Shown: positions 9,333-18,479 of the stretch, in pieces
How positions within the stretch are numbered: the stretch's first letter is position 1
Layout: every line of letters starts with the position of its first letter
Origin: Variovorax sp. S12S4
GTDB taxonomy: Bacteria > Pseudomonadota > Gammaproteobacteria > Burkholderiales > Burkholderiaceae_C
Direction of reading: 5' to 3'
Length of the DNA stretch: 64,000 bases
Assembly (NCBI RefSeq): GCF_023195515.1
Contig: NZ_JALPKR020000002.1
Coordinates: forward strand, 1,217,001-1,281,000
Notes under the pieces: generated by a model
What the model was told of the DNA's origin: nothing
The model's database searches: none
The model's input: only the letters and a program-made list of their open reading frames with translations
Translations under genes and position numbers: made by a program

Positions 9333-9998
9333 TCAGGCGGCGACTTCTTCAGCTTCGTTCTCAACGCTTGGGGTCGAGTTCCGGCCAAAGCCCAGTCCGG
9401 CCAGGTAAACGCGAAAGGTGCGCCGGCCGCTTTGCACCAGGTCGAAGGCGGCGGGGTCGAGCAGCCAGTTCTGAATGAGCCCGCTGATGAGCGCATGCAA
9501 ACCCTGCGCGGCCACATGGCCGGGCACGGGCAACTTGATGCTGGCGCGGCGGGCGGCCAGGCGCAGGGCTTTTTCAAAATCGGCCACGCAGGCGTTGCGT
9601 GCGTCCAGGTGCCGCTGCTGCACCGACGCCATGTCGTGCGTGTATTCGACCTTGTGGGTGGCCACGTCGAACACGCGGCGCACCTGGGGGTCGGTCACCA
9701 TGAGGGTGAGCGCATGCACCATGCCCTCTTCAATCTCGGCCAGGGGGTCGTCGTTGCCGGCCGCCGCGGCGGCCCGGGGGCCGGCCTCCAGCGGCAGGAT
9801 GACGCGCTCCATCATGGCGTTGAAGAGGTCGGCCTTGTCCTTGAAGTGCCAATAAATGGCGCCACGCGTCGCGCCGGCCTGCTGTGCAATCTGTTGCAGC
9901 GAGGTCTGCGAAACGCCCTGCGCCTGAAACAGCAGCTCCGCGGCATCGAGCAACCGATGCCGCGTGGCCAATGCTTCTTCCTTCGTACGACGTGCCAC
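9333..9998 (-). CDS. acrR: TetR/AcrR-family repressor of the adjacent RND efflux operon
   Basis: Repressor with an N-terminal helix-turn-helix (LQQIAQQAGATRGAIYWHFKDK at about residues 33-54, given here by its core ATRGAIYWHF) and a ligand-binding C-terminal domain. I chose GTG 9998, giving MARRTKEEALATRH, because AcrR/TtgR/MexR-type proteins begin this way and AGGAG lies five bases upstream. A frame open to 10067 would add 23 unconvincing residues that run into the operator. It is divergent from acrA, and an AcrR-like palindrome sits between them. By analogy with AcrR and TtgR it should release DNA when it binds pump substrates. Confidence 0.88.
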   Translation of the reverse strand: MARRTKEEALATRHRLLDAAELLFQAQGVSQTSLQQIAQQAGATRGAIYWHFKDKADLFNAMMERVILPLEAGPRAAAAAGNDDPLAEIEEGMVHALTLMVTDPQVRRVFDVATHKVEYTHDMASVQQRHLDARNACVADFEKALRLAARRASIKLPVPGHVAAQGLHALISGLIQNWLLDPAAFDLVQSGRRTFRVYLAGLGFGRNSTPSVENEAEEVAA

Positions 9999-10062
9999 CA
10001 AGTCTCCTGATTTGTAAACCCAAGCCCTTTCCGCATCGTGGGGCCATTCCATGCTGTCACTA

Positions 10063-10082
10063 TACATCCATGAATGTATGTA
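10063..10082. promoter_or_regulatory. AcrR/TtgR-type operator
   Basis: The 20-mer TACATCCATGAATGTATGTA matches its own reverse complement at 16 of 20 positions. It closely resembles the known AcrR operator built on TACATACATT and AATGTATGTA. It lies between the divergent repressor and pump operon, 64 bases from the repressor GTG and 95 bases from acrA. Confidence 0.75.
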
Positions 10083-10177
10083 AACTATCGGGCTTCCCCG
10101 ATGGCCCGGCTATTTATGCTGGCTTTCTGTTCGCTTTGCGAACGCGCCATCTCCCGTCTTTGCTTCAAAGGATTCGC

Positions 10178-11467
10178 ATGCCTCTCCTGCATGTTTCGCG
10201 TCAATCTTCGTTCTCGCCGCGCCTCGCGATCGTGGCCGCTGCCGTGGTGCTGGCGCTTGCGGCCTGCTCCAAGGGCGATGCGCCCGCCGGCAAGGGAGGT
10301 GCAGCCGGTGGCGGTGCCCCGCCGGCGCCCGAAGTGGGCGTGGTGGTTGCCACGCCGACGGACGTGGGCTTGGTGACCGAACTGCCGGGCCGGCTCGAAG
10401 CCTCGCGCGTGGCGCAGGTTCGCGCCCGCGCCTCGGGCATCCTGCTGAAGCGCGAATTCCGCGAAGGCAGCGACGTAAAGGCCGGCCAGCTGCTGTTCCG
10501 CATCGACCCGGCGCCGCTGGTGGCCGCATCGCAAAACGCGCAAGCCACGCTGGCCCGCGCTGAGGCCAACGCCGTGCAGGCCAAGGCACTGGCCGACCGC
10601 TACAAGCCGCTGGTCGAGGCCAATGCGGTCAGCAAGCAAGAATATGCAAACGCCGTGGCCGCGCAAAAAACGGCCGAGGCCGACGTGGCCGCGGGCCGCG
10701 CCGCGGTGCAAACCGCGAAGATCAACCTCGGCTATGCCGACGTGACCTCGCCCATTGCCGGCCGCATTGGCCGCGCGCTGGTAACCGAAGGCGCACTGGT
10801 GGGCCAGGGCGACGCCACCGAGTTGGCCGTGGTGCAGCAGATCAACCCGATGTACGTGAACTTCACGCAATCTGCGTCCGACGTGCTGAAGCTGCGCCGC
10901 GCGCTGGCCGCCGGCCAGTACAAGCGCGCGAGCGGCGACGAAGCCGCCAGCGTAACCGTGGTGCTCGAAGACGGCACCGACTACGCGCTGCCCGGCAAGC
11001 TGCTGTTCTCCGACCTGACGGTGGACCAGGCCACGGGCCAGGTCACGCTGCGCGCCGAAGTGCCCAACCCGAAGGGCGAGCTGCTGCCCGGCCTGTATGT
11101 GCGCGTAAAGCTCGAGCAGGCGCAGGCCACCAACGCGATCACGGTTCCGCAGCAGGCGGTGACGCGCACCCAGCAGGGCGACACGGTGTCGGTGGTAAGC
11201 GCCGACGGCAAGATCAGCCAGCGCACCGTGAAGATCAGCGCCGCCAAGGACAACCAATGGGTGGTGCTCGACGGCCTGAAGGCGGGCGAACAGGTGATGG
11301 TCGACGGCTTCCAGAAGCTGCAGATGATGCCGCCCGGCACGCCGGTGAAGGCGGTGCCTTGGCAAAAGTCCGCGCCTAACGGTGCGGCACAACCGGCAGC
11401 GCCGGCGGCGTCTGCCGCGGCGGCGCCAGCCAGCGGTGCGGCGGCTGCGCCGGCCGAGAAGAAGTAA
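10178..11467 (+). CDS. acrA: RND efflux periplasmic adaptor subunit (AcrA/MexA family)
   Basis: Lipoprotein adaptor that joins the inner-membrane pump to the outer-membrane channel. Start ATG 10178 gives MPLLHVSRQ and a lipoprotein signal ending LALAAC, with Cys near residue 31 as the lipid site; AAAGGA lies just upstream. A lipoyl/biotinyl hairpin follows (RARASGILLKREFREGSDV), then the alpha-hairpin coiled coil at about residues 120-190 and the beta-barrel region. The C-terminal tail is rich in Ala and Pro. Length of 429 residues is slightly above MexA because of that tail. The gene is 18 bases before acrB and is the first gene of a three-gene pump operon. Confidence 0.92.
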   Translation: MPLLHVSRQSSFSPRLAIVAAAVVLALAACSKGDAPAGKGGAAGGGAPPAPEVGVVVATPTDVGLVTELPGRLEASRVAQVRARASGILLKREFREGSDVKAGQLLFRIDPAPLVAASQNAQATLARAEANAVQAKALADRYKPLVEANAVSKQEYANAVAAQKTAEADVAAGRAAVQTAKINLGYADVTSPIAGRIGRALVTEGALVGQGDATELAVVQQINPMYVNFTQSASDVLKLRRALAAGQYKRASGDEAASVTVVLEDGTDYALPGKLLFSDLTVDQATGQVTLRAEVPNPKGELLPGLYVRVKLEQAQATNAITVPQQAVTRTQQGDTVSVVSADGKISQRTVKISAAKDNQWVVLDGLKAGEQVMVDGFQKLQMMPPGTPVKAVPWQKSAPNGAAQPAAPAASAAAAPASGAAAAPAEKK

Positions 11468-11485
11468 TAGCAGGAGCGCGCCCGC

Positions 11486-14400
11486 ATGGCCAAATTCTTT
11501 ATCGACCGCCCGATCTTCGCCTGGGTGATTGCCCTGTTCGTCCTGGTGATGGGCGGCGTGGCAATTACGCAGCTGCCGATCTCGCAATACCCGCCGGTGG
11601 CACCGCCGGCCATCGTGATCAACGTGGCGTACCCCGGCGCCTCGGCCCAGACGCTGGAGGACAGCGTGCTGTCCGTGATCGAGCGTGAAATGAACGGCTC
11701 GCCAGGCCTGATCTACATGGAATCGGTGGCCCAGGCCGACGGCACCGGCACCATCACCATCAGCTTCGAGGCCGGCACCAACGACGACCTTGCACAGGTG
11801 GACGTGCAGAACCGGCTCTCGCGCGCAACACCGCGCCTGCCGGCGGCGGTAACGCAGCAGGGCGTGCGCGTGGACAAGTCGCGCGACAACTTCCTGATGT
11901 TCGTGATGCTGTCTTCGGACAACCCGGCGTTCGACCCCATTGCGCTTGGCGACTATGCCGCGCGCAACGTGGTGCCTGAGCTGCAGCGCGTGGTGGGCGT
12001 GGGCCAGGCCCAGCTGTTCGGCTCTGAAAACGCGATGCGCGTGTGGATCGACCCGGCCAAGCTGCAGGGCTTCAACCTGTCGGCCACCGACGTGAACAAC
12101 GCGATTCGCGCGCAGAACGCACAGGTGTCTTCGGGCACCCTGGGCGACCTGCCCAACGTTCCGGGCCAGGCTATTGCGGCCACCGTGGTGGTGAACGGCC
12201 AGCTTGCCAACGTCGACCAGTTCAAGGAAATTGTGCTGCGCGCCAACCCCGACGGCTCGACCGTGCGGCTGAAGGACGTGGCCCGCGTTGAGCTGGGCGG
12301 CCAGTCGTATGCCACCTCGGCGCGCCTGAACGGCGTGCCGGCGGTGGGTGTCGGCGTGCAGCCCACGCCCAACGGCAACGCGCTCGAATCGGCCAAGGCC
12401 ATCCGCGCCAAGATGGCGGAGCTCGAGCGCTTCTTCCCGCAGGGCGTGAAGTGGAACATTCCGTACGACAGCTCGCGCTTCGTGCAGATTTCCATCACCG
12501 AAGTGGTGAAGACGCTGCTTGAAGCCATTGCGCTGGTGTTCGTGGTGATGTTCCTGTTCTTGCAGAACTGGCGCTACACGATCATTCCGACCATCGTGGT
12601 GCCAATTGCGCTGCTGGGCACGTTTGCCTCGCTGCTGGCGCTGGGCTTCTCGATCAACGTGCTGACCATGTTCGGCATGGTGCTGGTGATTGGTATCGTG
12701 GTGGACGACGCCATTGTGGTGGTCGAAAACGTCGAGCGCATCATGAGCGAAGAGGGGCTGTCGCCGCTCGAAGCCACGCGCAAGGCCATGCGGCAGATCT
12801 CGGGCGCCATCATCGGCGTGACGGTGGTGCTGATCTCGGTGTTTGTGCCGCTGGCGTTCTTTGCGGGCTCCACCGGCAACATCTACCGCCAGTTCTCGGC
12901 GGTGATGGTGACGTCGATCGCCTTCTCGGCCTTCATGGCGCTGTCGCTCACGCCGGCGCTGTGCGCCACGCTGCTCAAGCCGGTGGAAGCCGGCCACCAC
13001 CACGAGAAGCGCGGCTTCTTCGGCTGGTTCAACCGCGGCTTTACGCGCACGGCCAAGGGCTACGAAAGCATGGTCGCGCGCATTCTGCGCCGCGCCGCGC
13101 GCTACCTGATCATCTACGCCGTGATCATCGGCGCGGTGGTGTTCACGTACATGCGCCTGCCAAGCTCGTTCCTGCCGCAAGAAGACCAGGGCAACATCAT
13201 CGTGAACGTGCAGCTGCCGCCGGGCGCCACGCAAGAGCGTGCGCTGTCGGTCATGCAGCAGGTCGAAGGCTTCATCCTGAAGCAGCCTGAAGTGCAGAGC
13301 ATGGTGGGCGTGATGGGCTTCAGCTTCTCGGGCCAGGGCCAGAACGCCGGCCTCGCCTTCGTCACGCTGAAAGATTGGGAAGAGCGCAAGGACCCGGCCC
13401 ACTCGGCCAGCGCCCTCGCGGGCCGCGCCTTCGGTGCGCTCTCGGGCATTCGCGATGCGTTCATCTACCCGCTGAGCCCGCCGCCCATTCCTGAACTGGG
13501 CAACGCCAGCGGCTTCAGCTTCCGGCTGCAAGACCGTTCGGGCGCGGGCCACGACGCGCTCATCAACGCGCGCAACCAGTTGCTGGGCATGGCCAGCCAG
13601 AGCAAGGTGCTGACGCAGGTGCGCCCTGACGGCCTGGAAGACGCGCCGCAGCTGCAGATCGACATCGACCGCGACAAGGCCAACGCCCTGGGCGTGAGCT
13701 TCGATGCGATCAATGCCACGCTGTCGACCGGCCTGGGTTCGAGCTACATCAACGACTTTCCGAACCGCGGCCGCCTGCAGCGCGTGGTGGTGCAAGCCGA
13801 TGCACCGGCCCGCATGCAGCCGGACGACCTGCTGCGGCTGAACGCCAGCAACTCGCAGGGCCAGCCGGTGCCGCTGTCGGCCTTTGCCACCACCAAGTGG
13901 GTGACGGGCGCCACGCAAACGGTGCGCTACAACGGCTACCCCGCCATCCGCATCAGCGGCGACGCGGCGCCGGGCTTCAGCACGGGTGCGGCAATGGCCG
14001 AGATGGAAAAGCTTGCAAGCCAACTGCCTCAAGGCTTCGGCTTTGAATGGACGGGCCAGTCGCGCGAAGAAAAGCTGGCGGGCTCGCAGGCCATCATCCT
14101 GTACGGCTTCGCCATTCTTGCGGTGTTCCTGTGCCTGGCCGCGCTGTACGAGAGCTGGTCGATCCCGCTGTCGGTCATTCTGGTGGTGCCGCTCGGCGTG
14201 CTGGGGGTGCTGCTGGCAACCATGCTGCGCGCCTACTCGAACGACGTGTACTTCCAGGTGGGGCTGATCACCATCATCGGCCTCTCGGCGAAGAACGCGA
14301 TTCTGATCATCGAGTTTGCGAAGGACCTGCAGGCGCAGGGCAAGGGCATCGTCGAATCGGCGCTGGCCGCCGCCCACCTGCGGTTCCGCCCGATCATCAT

Positions 14401-14650
14401 GACCTCGCTGGCCTTTGGCCTGGGCGTGGTGCCGCTGGCCATTGCCTCGGGCGCCGGCTCGGCAAGCCAGCGCGCCATTGGCACCGGCGTGCTCGGCGGC
14501 ATGGTCACGGGCACGATCCTGGCCGTGATCTTCGTGCCGGTGTTCTTCGTGGTGGTGCGCACGCTGTTCAAGGGCAGCGCGCGCCAGCATGAAGCCGACA
14601 AGCGGCATGCTGAGGCCGCCGGCATCACGGAGGAAAAGACACATGACTAA
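11486..14650 (+). CDS. acrB: RND multidrug efflux permease (AcrB/MexB, HAE1 family)
   Basis: Proton-driven inner-membrane pump of 1054 residues, the usual HAE1 length. It begins MAKFFIDRPIFAWVIALFV with TM1. Between the first and second TM clusters lies the large periplasmic porter/docking domain. TM4 carries GIVVDDAIVVVENVERI with the two proton-relay Asp residues, and TM10 carries GLSAKNAILIIEFAKD with the relay Lys. The stop overlaps the start of the channel gene by eight bases, so the two are translationally linked. Substrates cannot be read from sequence; homology to MexB/TtgB suggests lipophilic drugs and solvents. Confidence 0.95.
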   Translation: MAKFFIDRPIFAWVIALFVLVMGGVAITQLPISQYPPVAPPAIVINVAYPGASAQTLEDSVLSVIEREMNGSPGLIYMESVAQADGTGTITISFEAGTNDDLAQVDVQNRLSRATPRLPAAVTQQGVRVDKSRDNFLMFVMLSSDNPAFDPIALGDYAARNVVPELQRVVGVGQAQLFGSENAMRVWIDPAKLQGFNLSATDVNNAIRAQNAQVSSGTLGDLPNVPGQAIAATVVVNGQLANVDQFKEIVLRANPDGSTVRLKDVARVELGGQSYATSARLNGVPAVGVGVQPTPNGNALESAKAIRAKMAELERFFPQGVKWNIPYDSSRFVQISITEVVKTLLEAIALVFVVMFLFLQNWRYTIIPTIVVPIALLGTFASLLALGFSINVLTMFGMVLVIGIVVDDAIVVVENVERIMSEEGLSPLEATRKAMRQISGAIIGVTVVLISVFVPLAFFAGSTGNIYRQFSAVMVTSIAFSAFMALSLTPALCATLLKPVEAGHHHEKRGFFGWFNRGFTRTAKGYESMVARILRRAARYLIIYAVIIGAVVFTYMRLPSSFLPQEDQGNIIVNVQLPPGATQERALSVMQQVEGFILKQPEVQSMVGVMGFSFSGQGQNAGLAFVTLKDWEERKDPAHSASALAGRAFGALSGIRDAFIYPLSPPPIPELGNASGFSFRLQDRSGAGHDALINARNQLLGMASQSKVLTQVRPDGLEDAPQLQIDIDRDKANALGVSFDAINATLSTGLGSSYINDFPNRGRLQRVVVQADAPARMQPDDLLRLNASNSQGQPVPLSAFATTKWVTGATQTVRYNGYPAIRISGDAAPGFSTGAAMAEMEKLASQLPQGFGFEWTGQSREEKLAGSQAIILYGFAILAVFLCLAALYESWSIPLSVILVVPLGVLGVLLATMLRAYSNDVYFQVGLITIIGLSAKNAILIIEFAKDLQAQGKGIVESALAAAHLRFRPIIMTSLAFGLGVVPLAIASGAGSASQRAIGTGVLGGMVTGTILAVIFVPVFFVVVRTLFKGSARQHEADKRHAEAAGITEEKTHD

Positions 14651-16172
14651 GAAACTGATTCCCACGGCCCTGGCCGCGGCCATGCTGCTGGCCGGCTGCT
14701 CGCTGATTCCGACCTACGAGCGCCCCGCTGCGCCGGTACCCACCACCTTTCCGGGCGACCCGGCGCAGCCGGCGGGCCAGGCCGCGGCCGCCCTGCCCTG
14801 GCAGGACTTCTTCACCGATCCGCGCTTGACCGGGCTCATTCAGACCGCGCTGGCCAACAACCGCGACCTGCGCGTGTCGGTGCTCAACATCGAGCAGGCA
14901 CGCGCGCAATTCCAGATCGAGCGCTCGGCTTTGTTCCCGGCGCTGGGCCTCACGGGCAGCGGGTCGCGTTCGAGCCCCAACCAGCTGCAGGCCTTCGACA
15001 GCAGCGCGGGCAGCGTGTCGTCGCAGTACAGCGTGAACCTGGGCATTACCGCCTGGGAGATCGACTTCTTCGGCCGCATCCGCAGCCTGAAGGACCAGGC
15101 GCTGGCGCAATACCTCGCCACCGAAGAAACGCGCAAGGCCGCGCAAATCAGCCTGATCGCGGCCGTGGCCACCGGCTGGCTCACGCTGATTGCCGACGAC
15201 GAACTGCTCGAGCTCACGCGCCAGACGATGGTGACGCGCGAAGAATCGGTGCGCCTGACCAAGCTGCGCTTCGACAACGGCGTGTCGTCGGAGCTCGACT
15301 TCCAGGCCGCGAACTCGCTGGCCGAAACCGCGCGCGCTTCTTATGCGCAGCAGCTGCGCACGCGCCAGCAGGACGAGAACGCGCTGGCCCTGCTGCTCGG
15401 CGCGCCGGTGCCGGCGGAAGCCACGGCCGGCGGCGCCAAGGGCCTGGACGGCATCAAGCCGATGCCTGACGTGCCGGCGGGCCTGCCGTCCGACCTGCTG
15501 ACCGAGCGGCCGGACATCCGCTCGGCCGAGCAGCAGCTGATTGCGGCCAATGCCAACATCGGCGCGGCGCGTGCGGCGTTCTTCCCGCGCGTGTCGCTGA
15601 CCACGTCGATCGGCACCGCCAGCAGCGAGTTCTCGGGCCTGTTCGACAGCGGATCGAAGGCCTGGGCCTTCTCGCCGCAGATCACGCTGCCCATCTTCGA
15701 TGCGGGGCGCAACATTGCGGGGCTCGACTCGGCCAAGGCCGGGCGCGAGATTGCCGTGGCGCAGTACGAAAAGTCGATCCAGACGGCGTTCCGCGAAGTG
15801 GCGGACGCGCTGGCCGGCCGCGCCACGCTGGGCGAGCAGGTGCGGGCGCAACGCGCGCAGGCCGACGCCGAAGCGGTGCGCTTCAAGCTTTCCGACATGC
15901 GCTACCGCAACGGCATTGCCAGCGCGCTCGACCTGCTGGACGCGCAGCGCTCGCTGTACACGGCGCAGCAATCGGCCGTGACCACGCGGCTCCTGCAGCT
16001 GCAAAACCAGGTCACCCTGTACAAGACGCTGGGCGGCGGCTGGGCGGGCCGCGAACAAGGGCTGAGGCTTTCGCGCGACGGCTCCGGGCAGGCCTTCCGT
16101 CCTTTGGGCGGAGGGCCTCTCTATAATCGCCGGTTGATTCGAAAAAGCCCCCCGACGAGCCCCCGTTATTGA
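14643..16172 (+). CDS. oprM: Outer-membrane efflux lipoprotein (OprM/TtgC, NodT family)
   Basis: Trimeric outer-membrane channel of the pump. I use ATG 14643 (MTKKLIPTALAAAMLLAGCS) because it gives a proper lipoprotein signal with lipobox LLAGC; a longer in-frame start would not. Two OEP repeats are visible, with long helical segments around residues 60-250 and 270-470, including AWEIDFFGR, typical of NodT proteins. Length is about 509 residues. The last 45 or so residues after LYKTLGGGW are atypical and read through the spacer up to seven bases before the next gene. That tail could mean a lost stop, but no indel is evident. Confidence 0.9.
   Translation: MTKKLIPTALAAAMLLAGCSLIPTYERPAAPVPTTFPGDPAQPAGQAAAALPWQDFFTDPRLTGLIQTALANNRDLRVSVLNIEQARAQFQIERSALFPALGLTGSGSRSSPNQLQAFDSSAGSVSSQYSVNLGITAWEIDFFGRIRSLKDQALAQYLATEETRKAAQISLIAAVATGWLTLIADDELLELTRQTMVTREESVRLTKLRFDNGVSSELDFQAANSLAETARASYAQQLRTRQQDENALALLLGAPVPAEATAGGAKGLDGIKPMPDVPAGLPSDLLTERPDIRSAEQQLIAANANIGAARAAFFPRVSLTTSIGTASSEFSGLFDSGSKAWAFSPQITLPIFDAGRNIAGLDSAKAGREIAVAQYEKSIQTAFREVADALAGRATLGEQVRAQRAQADAEAVRFKLSDMRYRNGIASALDLLDAQRSLYTAQQSAVTTRLLQLQNQVTLYKTLGGGWAGREQGLRLSRDGSGQAFRPLGGGPLYNRRLIRKSPPTSPRY
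16122..16127 (+). promoter_or_regulatory. Possible -10 element upstream of cytochrome gene
   Basis: A perfect TATAAT lies 52 bases upstream of the cytochrome start, inside the 3' end of the oprM frame. No good -35 hexamer is seen at 16-18 bases, so this is a weak call. Confidence 0.3.
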
Positions 16173-16179
16173 GGACGCC

Positions 16180-16797
16180 ATGAGCGCAGACCCGCACTAC
16201 CAGGCCACAGAAGAAGCCCACACCGGCCCGATCAAGAACCCGAAGCAACTGCTGCTCGCGGTATTTTTCTCTTTTCTTGCCCCCATCCTGATCATCGTGG
16301 GCCTTGTGGCCTATGTGGTTTCGGGCAACAAGCCCGCGGGCACGGCCGAGGGCGACAACATGGCGCTCTACGGCGTGTCGCAAGACGCGCGCAACCGCGA
16401 AGTGGCCGAGCGGCTCAAGAAGGTCGGCACCATCGAAATCCGCGATGCCAACCGCCCCCTTGCGGCTGGCGAGACCGTGTTCAAGGCCCAGTGCGCCGCC
16501 TGCCATGCGCCGCCCGGCATTCCCGGCGCCCCGCACCTGAACGACGCCGCAGCCTGGGGCCCGCGCATCGGCCAGGGCTACGCAACGCTGCTCGACCATG
16601 CGCTGCATGGCAAGGGCGCCATGCCGGCACAGGGCGGCGGCGACTTCGAAGACCTCGAAATTGGCCGTGCCGTGGTTTACCTGGCCAACGCCGGCGGCGC
16701 CAAGTTCCCGGTGCCCGAGCGTCCCGCCGCGGCAGCGGCACCCGCCGAAGGCGCTGCTTCGGCCGCCGCACCGGCGGCGCCCACCGCCAGCAAGTAA
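16180..16797 (+). CDS. Membrane-anchored c-type cytochrome (cytochrome c5-like)
   Basis: A 205-residue protein with one N-terminal membrane anchor (about residues 27-47, LLLAVFFSFLAPILIIVGLV) and a single haem-binding CAACH near residue 106. The conserved tail of the cytochrome c5 group follows: MPAQGGGDFEDLEIGRAVVYLANAGG, whose Met would be the sixth haem ligand. The C-terminal 30 residues are an Ala/Pro linker. It is probably an electron carrier on the periplasmic face of the inner membrane. It stands alone, 7 bases after the pump operon and followed by a strong terminator. Confidence 0.88.
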   Translation: MSADPHYQATEEAHTGPIKNPKQLLLAVFFSFLAPILIIVGLVAYVVSGNKPAGTAEGDNMALYGVSQDARNREVAERLKKVGTIEIRDANRPLAAGETVFKAQCAACHAPPGIPGAPHLNDAAAWGPRIGQGYATLLDHALHGKGAMPAQGGGDFEDLEIGRAVVYLANAGGAKFPVPERPAAAAAPAEGAASAAAPAAPTASK

Positions 16798-16816
16798 CCC
16801 AGGGCTTCGCCCCAAT

Positions 16817-16844
16817 AAAAAAGCCGGCCTCGAGCCGGCTTTTT
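16817..16844. terminator. Bidirectional rho-independent terminator
   Basis: A GCCGGC/GCCGGC stem with a five-base loop (CTCGA) is flanked by A6 on one side and T5 on the other. It can end both the cytochrome gene (+) and the convergent DUF2946 gene (-). Confidence 0.88.
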
Positions 16845-16864
16845 CATGCGCGCGACCTGAACAG

Positions 16865-17415
16865 CTACTGTTTTGATAGCGTAGCGGACTGGCGTGCCGC
16901 GGGGCTCAGCACATGACCGAAGCGCTGCGGCAAGTCCGCCGAGCGCACCGGCTCAGGCGTCCACAGCCCCTGGTCGATGGCCTCTGCGGCCAGGCCAACG
17001 TCCTGCGTGTGAACCAGCCCCAGCCCGATGGGAGCGGCCAGGTAGAGGCGGCCCTCCTCGTCGAGCAGGCACCCGGAAACCTCGACTGCCTGCCCGGTGT
17101 GGGCGGTGACGGCAAAGCCCCCGTGTCGTCGGCAATGCGCCAGACAAAAGGCGCCGCCTCCAGTTCGACATAAACGCGCTGCGGTCCGTTCTGGAAGAAC
17201 CACTGGCCTTCGCCGTCATGGTCGTAGTTGCGATGGATGAAGTCGATGAGCTTCTCGTGCCGCAGCATCGAGCCCTTGGCGGCCGGAAACGGCCCCTGGG
17301 CCTGGGTGCGGTCGTCGCGCATGTACCAGTTGCCGCGCGCGTCCAGGCCAAGCCAGCCGTAGCAATGCGGCACGTTGGGCCACTTGGCGAGCGCTTGTTT
17401 AACGATGTCGTCCAT
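16865..17415 (-). pseudogene. DUF2946-family protein, frameshifted
   Basis: The 5' part (from 17415) starts MDDIVKQALAKWPNVPHCYGWLGLDARGNWYMRDD, the conserved beginning of DUF2946 proteins, and runs to about residue 100. The frame then degrades. A second frame, to 16865, continues sensibly: GGFAVTAHTGQAVEVSGCLLDEEGRLYLA, then a terminal region with WTPEPVRSADLPQRFG. The break is in a C5 run (+ strand 17118-17122); one more C joins the halves into about 183 residues. The function of the family is not known to me. It ends just before the shared terminator. Confidence 0.75.
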
Positions 17416-17450
17416 GAAAGCTATTCTGCGCGCCCGCGCGGCAACCAGGG

Positions 17451-18476
17451 CTAGGCGAATTGCCCGAGCCAGCTACCGACGCTCTCCGGCATGCCGCGCA
17501 CATGACCCGGCGGCACGCCGAGCGGAAAACCCACATGGCCGCCGTGCGCGGGCTGCCACAGCGTGACATGTCGGCCCACCTCGCCCGGCCCCGGCAGGCT
17601 GCGGGCCGGAATGAACGGATCGTTCAGTGCGTTCACCACCAGCGTGGGCACGCGAATCGCGCTCAGGTGCGGCTTGGACGAGCCCCGCGCCCAGTAGTCG
17701 TCGGTGTTGCGAAAGCCGTGCAGCGGCGCGGTGAACACGTCGTCGAAGGTGTAGAGGTCTCGCGCCGCCAGCAGCCGCTCGCGGTCGAACAGCCCCGGAA
17801 ACTGGGCCAGCTTGGCTAGGGCCTTGGGCTTCATGGTGGCGAGGAACATGCGCGTGTAGACCAGCCGGTTGAAGCCGCGGCCGATGGCCTCGCCGCCGGC
17901 TGCCAGATCGAGCGGCGCACACACCGAGGCCACCGCGGCCACCGAGGCGTGGGCCGAGTCGCCGGCCTCGCAGGCCCAGCGCAGCAGCGCATTGCCGCCC
18001 AGCGAAACGCCCGCGGCCAGCACGGGGCCGCCGCCATGGAGCGCCTGCCGCTCGCGCATGCGCCGCAAGATCCAGTCGATCTCTTCGTAGTCGCCCGAGT
18101 GGTAGGCGCGCGGCGCCAGGTTCAGCTCGCCGCTGCAGCCCCTGAAATGCGGCACCGCGAAGTCCATGCCGCGCTCGGCCGCAAAGGCGGCAAAGGCTTC
18201 CGCATAGTGGCTGCGGGACGACCCCTCCAGGCCGTGGAACAGCACCAGCAGCGGACGCGGTCCGGCGCTTGTGCCCTGCAGGACCGAATCGGCGAAATCG
18301 ACGTCGATGAAATCCCCGTCCGGCGTGTTCCAGCGCTCGCGGCGGTACACCGGCGCCAGGCCGGTGAAGCGGCGCGCATACAGCGCCGCCCAGATGGTCT
18401 GCAGGTTGCCGCCGGGCAGCCAACGCGGCGCCGCATAGCCCATCGATGAGTGCGGGGAAGAAACGTCGCCAGGCAT
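17451..18476 (-). CDS. Alpha/beta-hydrolase, YheT/ABHD family
   Basis: A 341-residue hydrolase starting with the family hallmark RWLPGGNLQTIWAAL near residues 18-32. An oxyanion segment LFHGLEGSS is near 99 and the nucleophile elbow GVSLGGN near 156. A DPF region (NALNDPFIP) near 285 and the catalytic His in PAHGGHVGF near 309 complete the triad. Length and motifs match YheT-type esterases of the inner membrane or cytosol. Its start is three bases after the stop of the upstream NTF2-like gene, so the two probably share a transcript. The natural substrate is unknown. Confidence 0.85.
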   Translation of the reverse strand: MPGDVSSPHSSMGYAAPRWLPGGNLQTIWAALYARRFTGLAPVYRRERWNTPDGDFIDVDFADSVLQGTSAGPRPLLVLFHGLEGSSRSHYAEAFAAFAAERGMDFAVPHFRGCSGELNLAPRAYHSGDYEEIDWILRRMRERQALHGGGPVLAAGVSLGGNALLRWACEAGDSAHASVAAVASVCAPLDLAAGGEAIGRGFNRLVYTRMFLATMKPKALAKLAQFPGLFDRERLLAARDLYTFDDVFTAPLHGFRNTDDYWARGSSKPHLSAIRVPTLVVNALNDPFIPARSLPGPGEVGRHVTLWQPAHGGHVGFPLGVPPGHVRGMPESVGSWLGQFA

Positions 18477-18479
18477 TTC

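Noticed and set aside
9148-9478. Short + strand frames over the tRNA-Arg region
   Set aside because: They translate the tRNA and terminator (peptides such as PPPGIEPGS are the known artefact of antisense tRNA reading).
10085-14683. A 1532-codon open frame on the - strand across the efflux operon
   Set aside because: It is antisense to acrA and acrB, is extremely rich in His, Arg and Gln, and shows no domain. It follows from high GC third positions on the other strand.
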